Shown here in pieces: positions 5,999 to 10,873 of a DNA stretch of 10,873 nucleotides. Position 1 is the stretch's first letter; each line of letters starts with the position of its first letter. The notes under the pieces were generated by a model, which saw only the letters and a program-made list of their open reading frames with translations, did no database searches and had not been told where the DNA came from. The translations under genes were made by a program, and so were the position numbers. This DNA comes from Bacillota bacterium (GTDB lineage Bacteria; Bacillota; Clostridia; Lachnospirales; Lachnospiraceae), in NCBI GenBank assembly GCA_023428885.1, contig JAEYWQ010000380.1, positions 1-10,873 on the forward strand, written 5' to 3'.

Positions 5999-6824
5999 TT
6001 ATATAGGGACTTCGCTTGAAACATGGCTAATGAAGAAACCTCTAAGCTATAAAGTGGATACTGTCGATATGATTGATGAGTCTTGGAAAGATAATGACTT
6101 TTCTGTGTATGATATAGTTTTTCATGTTGCTGGAATTGCTCATGTATCATCAGATCCTAACATGGAGGAGTTATATTATAAGGTTAATCGTGACTTAACT
6201 ATAGAAGTAGCAAAAAAGGCAAAATGTGAAGGTGTAAAACAATTCATATTTATGAGTAGTATTATTGTGTATGGTGACAGCACAAGTAAAAAGAGGTTTA
6301 TTGATAGAAATACTATTCCTACTCCAAGTAATTTTTACGGAGCAAGCAAATTACAAGCGGAAGAGGGTATAAGACAATTAGAAACTGAATATTTTAAAGT
6401 TGTTATTTTAAGACCACCAATGATTTATGGAAATGGATCGAAAGGTAATTATCCAAAGCTATCGAAACTTGCAAAAAAGATACCAATATTCCCTGATTTT
6501 GATAACGAGCGTAGCATGCTTCATATAGATAATCTTTGTGAGTTCGTTAAGTTGATGATAGATAATCAAGAAACAGGTCTTTTCTTTTTACAAAACGCAG
6601 AGTATGTAAAAACAAGTGAGCTAGTAAGAGTGATTGCTGAGGTACATGGAAAGCGAATTATTATGACAAAGTTATTTAACTGGTTAATAAAAATGAGTTA
6701 TGGAATAAGAACGGTTAACAAGATGTTCGGTAATCTAGTTTATGAAAAGGAAATGACAGATTATTTAAAAGGTAATTATCAGATAAGAACATTTAAGGAA
6801 TCAATTGAATTAACAGAGAAGTGA
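5967..6824 (+). CDS. SDR-family sugar-nucleotide epimerase/4-reductase (CapN-like)
   Basis: This 285-residue extended short-chain dehydrogenase/reductase has an N-terminal Rossmann segment (ILITGKNSYIG, residues 4-14), FHVAGIAHV (about 52-60), an FMSSIIVYG strand with the catalytic serine region near 97-98, and the Tyr-x3-Lys pair at Y124/K128 in YGASKLQAEE. LRPPMIYGNG (about 148-157) is the usual substrate-side motif. The usual TGxxGxxG is altered because the middle glycine is serine. Its place directly after a CapM-like transferase suggests it supplies that enzyme's UDP-sugar, for example by reducing the 4-keto group of a UDP-6-deoxy-4-keto-HexNAc as CapN/WbpV-type enzymes do. A 4-epimerase role is also possible. 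It starts inside the end of the previous gene, behind GTGGAG at 5951-5956, so translation is probably coupled. Exact activity is uncertain. Confidence 0.82.
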   Translation: MVNILITGKNSYIGTSLETWLMKKPLSYKVDTVDMIDESWKDNDFSVYDIVFHVAGIAHVSSDPNMEELYYKVNRDLTIEVAKKAKCEGVKQFIFMSSIIVYGDSTSKKRFIDRNTIPTPSNFYGASKLQAEEGIRQLETEYFKVVILRPPMIYGNGSKGNYPKLSKLAKKIPIFPDFDNERSMLHIDNLCEFVKLMIDNQETGLFFLQNAEYVKTSELVRVIAEVHGKRIIMTKLFNWLIKMSYGIRTVNKMFGNLVYEKEMTDYLKGNYQIRTFKESIELTEK

Positions 6825-6845
6825 TTAGGAAGGTTGGTTAAGAAC

Positions 6846-8054
6846 TTGAAGAAACATATATTAGTGATTACGCAATATTTTTATCCCGAACAATTTCGAA
6901 TTAATGATATATGCTCCGAGTGGGTTAAACGGGGATATAAGGTAACAGTAATCACAGGTATTCCTAATTATCCTCAAGGCAAGTATTATATCGGATATGG
7001 GCTTTTCAAAAAAAGAAAAGAAAATTTAGAGGGAATTGACATCATTAGGATCCCTCTAATCCCCCGAGGGCACAATGCCATTATGTTAGTACTTAATTAT
7101 ATATCTTTTGTTATCTCGGGATTGATTTGGAAGCTTACAACGAAGATTAAAGCTGATTATGTTTTTATATTTGAAGTTTCACCTATGACTCAAGCGCTTC
7201 CGGGTGTTTGGTATGCTAAGAGAAGGAAAATTCCTTGTTATTTATATGTTCAAGACTTATGGCCTGAGAATGTTGAAATAATCACAGGCATTAAGAATAA
7301 ATTTGCTATTGGTTTGATAGGTAAAATGGTTGATTATATCTATAAGAGGTGTACAAAAATATTCACAACATCGGAGAGTTTTGTTAAATCTATTAGTGAT
7401 AGAGGAGTACCTAATGAGAAGCTTATATATTGGCCTCAATATGCAGAAGATTTTTATGAGCCTCTTGAAAAGAAAAAAGTAGATGAGATACCAGAAGATG
7501 ATTGCTTTAATATCATATTTGCTGGTAATATTGGTGTTGCTCAAGGGTTAGATATACTTGCAAATGCTGCTGAGTTAATTAAGAAGATATCAAATAAGAG
7601 GATTCGTTTTAATATTGTTGGTGATGGCAGATATAAGACTACATTAGTGGACCTTATAGATGTAAAGGGTGTAAGCAATATGTTTAATTTCATACCTAAA
7701 CAACCGGCAACAAGGATGTCAGAACTGATGGCAGCCAATGACGCGGCATTTCTTAGCTTAACTGATAGCTATCTTTTTGAAATGACTATACCCGCTAAAC
7801 TTCAATCATATATGGCATGTGGAATACCAATTATAGCATCAGCAGCAGGTGAGACTGAAAGAATCATTATAAATTCGGAGTCGGGTGTTTGTAGTAAACC
7901 TGGAAACGCAGAAGAATTATCTATGAAAATATTAGAAATAGCAAATATGAGGTCAGAAGAACTTAAACAACTTGGAGCTAATGCTCGATACTACTGTGAA
8001 AATAACTTTTGTAAAAATATATTACTTGATCATATGGATCAATATCTTATGTAA
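6846..8054 (+). CDS. wbuB: GT4 glycosyltransferase, probable L-FucNAc transferase (WbuB/CapL-like)
   Basis: This 402-residue GT-B enzyme should add one sugar to a lipid-linked intermediate at the cytoplasmic membrane. The N-terminal domain opens with VITQYFYPEQFRINDI and TGIPNYPQGKYYIGYG, typical of WbuB-type enzymes. LYVQDLWPEN (133-142) follows. The nucleotide-sugar half has FAGNIGVAQGLDIL (225-238), NIVGDGRYK (256-264) and FEMTIPAKLQSYMACGIPII (311-330). A hydrophobic stretch near 78-95 may help membrane association. WbuB and CapL are linked to L-FucNAc transfer, and the three UDP-L-FucNAc synthesis genes follow directly, which supports that donor. No ATG exists at the 5' end. I prefer TTG 6846, giving MKKHILVITQ with AGGAAGG 12 nt upstream; TTG 6834 touches the ribosome site. 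There are 21 bases between the preceding stop and this start. Confidence 0.85.
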   Translation: MKKHILVITQYFYPEQFRINDICSEWVKRGYKVTVITGIPNYPQGKYYIGYGLFKKRKENLEGIDIIRIPLIPRGHNAIMLVLNYISFVISGLIWKLTTKIKADYVFIFEVSPMTQALPGVWYAKRRKIPCYLYVQDLWPENVEIITGIKNKFAIGLIGKMVDYIYKRCTKIFTTSESFVKSISDRGVPNEKLIYWPQYAEDFYEPLEKKKVDEIPEDDCFNIIFAGNIGVAQGLDILANAAELIKKISNKRIRFNIVGDGRYKTTLVDLIDVKGVSNMFNFIPKQPATRMSELMAANDAAFLSLTDSYLFEMTIPAKLQSYMACGIPIIASAAGETERIIINSESGVCSKPGNAEELSMKILEIANMRSEELKQLGANARYYCENNFCKNILLDHMDQYLM

Positions 8055-8076
8055 CATGAAGTGGAGGAATAATATA

Positions 8077-9096
8077 ATGTTTGATGGGAAAAAGCTATTA
8101 ATAACCGGCGGAACAGGCTCTTTTGGTAATGCAGTTATGAAAAGGTTCTTAAATACTAATATAGAAGAAATTCGAATATTTTCACGCGATGAAAAAAAGC
8201 AAGATGATATGAGAAAATTATACAAAAATGACAAATTAAAGTTTTATTTAGGTGATGTCAGAGATATTGTAAGTGTTAAAAATGCGATGCATGACATAGA
8301 CTATATTTTTCATGCGGCAGCCTTAAAACAAGTTCCATCTTGTGAGTTCTTCCCGCTTGAAGCGGTTAAGACCAATGTACTAGGTACTGAGAATGTACTG
8401 TCTTGTGCTATTGAAATGGGAGTTAAAAAGGTAATCTGTCTTTCGACTGATAAAGCTGCTTATCCGATTAATGCAATGGGAATCTCAAAAGCAATGATGG
8501 AAAAAGTTTTTATAGCAAAATCGAAAACTGTAGATTCTAAAAAGACACTTATTTGTGGGACAAGATATGGGAATGTTATGGCTTCAAGGGGTTCTGTAAT
8601 TCCTCTCTTTATAGACCAAATAAAAAATGGACAACCTCTTACAGTAACTGATCCCAATATGACTCGTTTCTTAATGAGCTTAGAGGAAGCTGTTGAGCTT
8701 GTGGTGTTTGCTTTCCAAAATGGAGAGGCAGGAGATATCTTTGTACAGAAATCACCAGCATCAACAATAAGCGACTTAGCACAAGCAGTTAAGGAACTTT
8801 TTAATTCGGATAATAAAATTCGGGTTATTGGTACAAGACACGGGGAAAAACTATATGAAACGCTTCTTACCAAGGAAGAGCATTTTGTTGCTATGGATAT
8901 GGGCAATTTCTATAAAGTACCTGCAGACAAGAGAGATCTAAATTATGATAAGTATTTTATTGAAGGGGATCAGAATTTGTCTTCGGAAGAAGAGTATAAT
9001 TCGCATAATACAGAAAGGCTTAATGTAGAACAGATTAAAAATAGGTTATTGCAGCTTGATTATGTCAAAGAACAGTTGGAAGGTTGGAATAAATAA
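8077..9096 (+). CDS. fnlA: UDP-GlcNAc 4,6-dehydratase/5-epimerase (FnlA/CapE/WbjB)
   Basis: First step of UDP-L-FucNAc synthesis: it removes water from UDP-GlcNAc and epimerises C5, giving a UDP-2-acetamido-2,6-dideoxy-4-keto-L-hexose. The 339 residues have a Rossmann motif TGGTGSFG (10-17), a FYLGDVRD acidic motif (56-63), HAAALKQVPSCEFFP (79-93), and STDKAAYPINAMGISKAMMEK (123-143). The position usually held by the SDR tyrosine is Met134, with Lys138 following, the MxxxK signature reported for CapE, which separates it from FlaA1/PseB-type relatives. RHGEKLYETLLTKEE near the C-terminus is also typical. ATG 8077 follows GTGGAGG (8061-8067) with a 9-nt gap; earlier in-frame starts at 7972 and 8056 would lie in the previous gene or on this ribosome site. 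It ends in TAATG shared with the next gene. Confidence 0.95.
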   Translation: MFDGKKLLITGGTGSFGNAVMKRFLNTNIEEIRIFSRDEKKQDDMRKLYKNDKLKFYLGDVRDIVSVKNAMHDIDYIFHAAALKQVPSCEFFPLEAVKTNVLGTENVLSCAIEMGVKKVICLSTDKAAYPINAMGISKAMMEKVFIAKSKTVDSKKTLICGTRYGNVMASRGSVIPLFIDQIKNGQPLTVTDPNMTRFLMSLEEAVELVVFAFQNGEAGDIFVQKSPASTISDLAQAVKELFNSDNKIRVIGTRHGEKLYETLLTKEEHFVAMDMGNFYKVPADKRDLNYDKYFIEGDQNLSSEEEYNSHNTERLNVEQIKNRLLQLDYVKEQLEGWNK

Positions 9097-10205
9097 TGAA
9101 GATATTAGTCACTGGTGCTAATGGGTTTATAGGAAAAAACTTAATAGCTGAGCTTAACAACAAAGGATGCCATGAGATTCTCGAATACGATATTGAAACA
9201 TTCCCAGAACTTCTAGATGAGTACTGTAAAAAAGCAGACTTTGTATTTCATCTTGCGGGTATCAATCGTCCTAAAGAGCAAGCAGACTTTATGGAGGGTA
9301 ACTTTGGATTTACATCTACGCTCTTAGCTGCTTTAAAAAGAAACAATAATTCATGTCCAGTGATGATTTCATCTTCGATACAGGCTGAACTAAATAATCT
9401 ATATGGTGAAAGTAAAAAAGCTGGTGAAAAATTACTTTTTGATTATAGTAATGATACTGGTACGAAGGTATTAGTATATCGTTTTCCAAATGTTTTTGGA
9501 AAATGGTGTAAACCTAATTACAACAGTGTGATTGCGACATTTTGTCATAATATAGCACAAGGGTTACCAATACAAGTGAATGATCCAAGTGTAGTAATGA
9601 ATTTAGTATATATTGATGATGTAATACAAGAGCTTATGAATGCACTTGAAGGTCATGAAAATCGAGTTAATGAATTCTGTGAGGTGCCTGTGGTACATAC
9701 TATCACGCTCGGTGAGATTGTGGATATCATTTACTCGTTTAAAAAAAGTCGTGATGACAGAACAATCCCTAACATGTCGTATGATTTTATTAAAAAGCTT
9801 TACAGCACTTATTTAAGCTATTTACCTAAGGATCAATTTAGTTATGAATTGAAGATGAATATTGATCAAAGAGGCTCTTTTACTGAGTTTATTAAAACAC
9901 CAGATAGAGGGCAAGTATCTGTAAACATATCTAAGCCTGGTATTATAAAGGGTAATCATTGGCATCATACCAAAAATGAGAAGTTTCTTGTTGTTAGTGG
10001 TAGAGGTGTAGTACGGTTTCGCGGAATCGATACTGATGAAATAATAGAATACTATGTAAGTGGTGATAAATTGGAAGTTATAGATATACCTACTGGCTAT
10101 ACCCACAATATTGAAAATCTTGGTGAAACCGATATGGTGACCATTATGTGGGCTAATGAAACGTATGATGCAAGCAGACCGGATACTTATTATTTGGAGG
10201 TATAA
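9096..10205 (+). CDS. fnlB: Bifunctional 3-epimerase/4-reductase (FnlB/CapF/WbjC)
   Basis: Second step of UDP-L-FucNAc synthesis: C3 epimerisation of the FnlA product and NAD(P)H reduction at C4, giving UDP-2-acetamido-2,6-dideoxy-L-talose. The 369 residues match the CapF length. Residues 1 to about 245 are the SDR domain with TGANGFIG (6-13), FHLAGINRP (51-59) and Y103-x3-K107 in YGESKKAGEK. Residues about 255-369 are a cupin-like metal domain, with HWHHTKNEKF (H288, H290, E295) and H337 in GYTHNIE as likely zinc ligands. In this family the cupin epimerises C3 and the SDR domain reduces C4. The start shares one base with the previous stop (TAATG) and only a weak GGAAGG precedes it, so it probably relies on translational coupling. 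The gene appears intact. Confidence 0.95.
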   Translation: MKILVTGANGFIGKNLIAELNNKGCHEILEYDIETFPELLDEYCKKADFVFHLAGINRPKEQADFMEGNFGFTSTLLAALKRNNNSCPVMISSSIQAELNNLYGESKKAGEKLLFDYSNDTGTKVLVYRFPNVFGKWCKPNYNSVIATFCHNIAQGLPIQVNDPSVVMNLVYIDDVIQELMNALEGHENRVNEFCEVPVVHTITLGEIVDIIYSFKKSRDDRTIPNMSYDFIKKLYSTYLSYLPKDQFSYELKMNIDQRGSFTEFIKTPDRGQVSVNISKPGIIKGNHWHHTKNEKFLVVSGRGVVRFRGIDTDEIIEYYVSGDKLEVIDIPTGYTHNIENLGETDMVTIMWANETYDASRPDTYYLEV

Positions 10206-10208
10206 CTG

Positions 10209-10873
10209 ATGAAAAAACTAAAGGTTATGACGGTTGTCGGAACTAGACCTGAGATAATAAGGTTGTCAGCTGTTATTAATAAACTAAATGAATCAGAAGC
10301 GATAGAGCATATTTTAGTTCATACTGGTCAGAATTACGATTATGAACTAAATGAGGTTTTCTTTCAAGATTTTCATCTTAGAAAGCCAGACTATTTTCTT
10401 AATGCTGCAACAGGAACAGCAGTTGAAACAATAGGAAATATTTTAGTAAAGATAGATCCTATTCTTGAAAAAGAAAAACCAGATGCTTTTCTAATATTAG
10501 GTGATACGAATAGTTGTCTTAGTGCAATCGCTGCAAAGAGAAGACATATTCCAATATTTCACATGGAAGCTGGTAACCGATGCTTTGATCAGAGGGTACC
10601 AGAAGAGACAAACAGAAAGATAGTTGACCATACCTCTGATATCAACCTTACTTATAGTGACATCGCAAGAGAATATCTCATAAAAGAGGGGCTTCCGGCT
10701 GATAGAATAATTAAAACTGGTAGCCCTATGTTTGAAGTTCTAATGTCTCGTAAAGCTGATATTGAGAAATCAGATGTGTTAAATCGATTAGAGCTTAGTG
10801 AAAATGAGTATTTCGTAGTATCTGCTCATAGAGAAGAGAATATTAGCTCAAATAAGAATTTTGAGGATTTGGT
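10209..10873 (+). CDS. fnlC: UDP-HexNAc 2-epimerase, UDP-L-FucNAc forming (FnlC/CapG/WbjD), cut by window edge
   Basis: Third step of UDP-L-FucNAc synthesis: C2 epimerisation of the FnlB product. The first 221 codons are present and open to the window edge; about 370-380 residues are expected in the family. The translation starts MKKLKVMTVVGTRPEIIR, the classic opening of non-hydrolysing UDP-GlcNAc 2-epimerases (WecB family). It continues with HTGQNYDYELNEVFF, LGDTNSCLSAI and MEAGNRCFDQRVPEETNRK, where NRCFDQRVPEE is the FnlC/CapG version of the family's active-site segment, and ends with the family's SAHREEN motif. GGAGG at 10196-10200, inside the end of fnlB, sits 8 nt before the ATG, and only 3 bases separate the stop from this start. 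This places it firmly in the operon. Confidence 0.95.
   Translation, partial: MKKLKVMTVVGTRPEIIRLSAVINKLNESEAIEHILVHTGQNYDYELNEVFFQDFHLRKPDYFLNAATGTAVETIGNILVKIDPILEKEKPDAFLILGDTNSCLSAIAAKRRHIPIFHMEAGNRCFDQRVPEETNRKIVDHTSDINLTYSDIAREYLIKEGLPADRIIKTGSPMFEVLMSRKADIEKSDVLNRLELSENEYFVVSAHREENISSNKNFEDL

Noticed and set aside
7972..8076. Upstream in-frame ATG extending FnlA by 35 residues
   Set aside because: The extra residues overlap the end of the glycosyltransferase gene and do not resemble the family; GTGGAGG places the start at 8077.
8460..8906. 148-codon minus-strand open frame opposite fnlA
   Set aside because: fnlA is unmistakable on the + strand over the same bases; the antisense frame has no recognisable domain or ribosome site.

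Overview
The window looks like a chromosomal segment of a low-GC Gram-positive bacterium, most likely a clostridium of the Lachnospiraceae type (Lachnoclostridium phytofermentans-like). This is an inference from the AT-rich composition, strong AGGAGG-type ribosome binding sites, TTGACA/TATAAT promoters, U-tailed hairpin terminators, and an abundant-looking secreted protein built of BIG2/Ig-like domains. All seven genes lie on the + strand. I see no RNA gene, mobile element or CRISPR array.

Layout. Bases 1-97 hold the tail and terminator of a gene to the left. Bases 192-1931 are a single-gene unit: promoter, threonine synthase (thrC), terminator. Bases 1932-2416 are a long non-coding region. 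It has a very good promoter (TTGACC, 17 bp, TATAAT), short palindromes and two potential long-range RNA stems, and it leads into an 866-residue exported, cysteine-free Ig-domain protein at 2417-5017, probably an S-layer or other major surface protein. That gene ends in two back-to-back UUCG-loop terminators.

A second strong promoter at about 5290-5317 starts a tightly packed glycan operon that runs off the right edge. Its order is phosphoglycosyl transferase (CapM/PglC-like), SDR sugar-nucleotide reductase/epimerase (CapN-like), GT4 glycosyltransferase (WbuB/CapL-like), then fnlA/capE, fnlB/capF and fnlC/capG (partial). The last three are the recognised route from UDP-GlcNAc to UDP-N-acetyl-L-fucosamine. 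The first gene should load the first sugar phosphate on undecaprenyl phosphate, and the WbuB/CapL-like enzyme probably adds L-FucNAc. The set parallels the EFG and LMN genes of the Staphylococcus aureus type 5/8 capsule locus, in rearranged order.

The most interesting points are the control region of the surface-protein gene (a GGTCAA/TTGACC palindrome on the -35 box, a long leader stem, a pair of ATTGTNACAAT palindromes) and the position of an L-FucNAc glycan operon directly behind a probable S-layer gene. Together these suggest S-layer glycosylation or S-layer anchoring to a FucNAc-containing polymer. The families here are known. I did not find a wholly new protein system.
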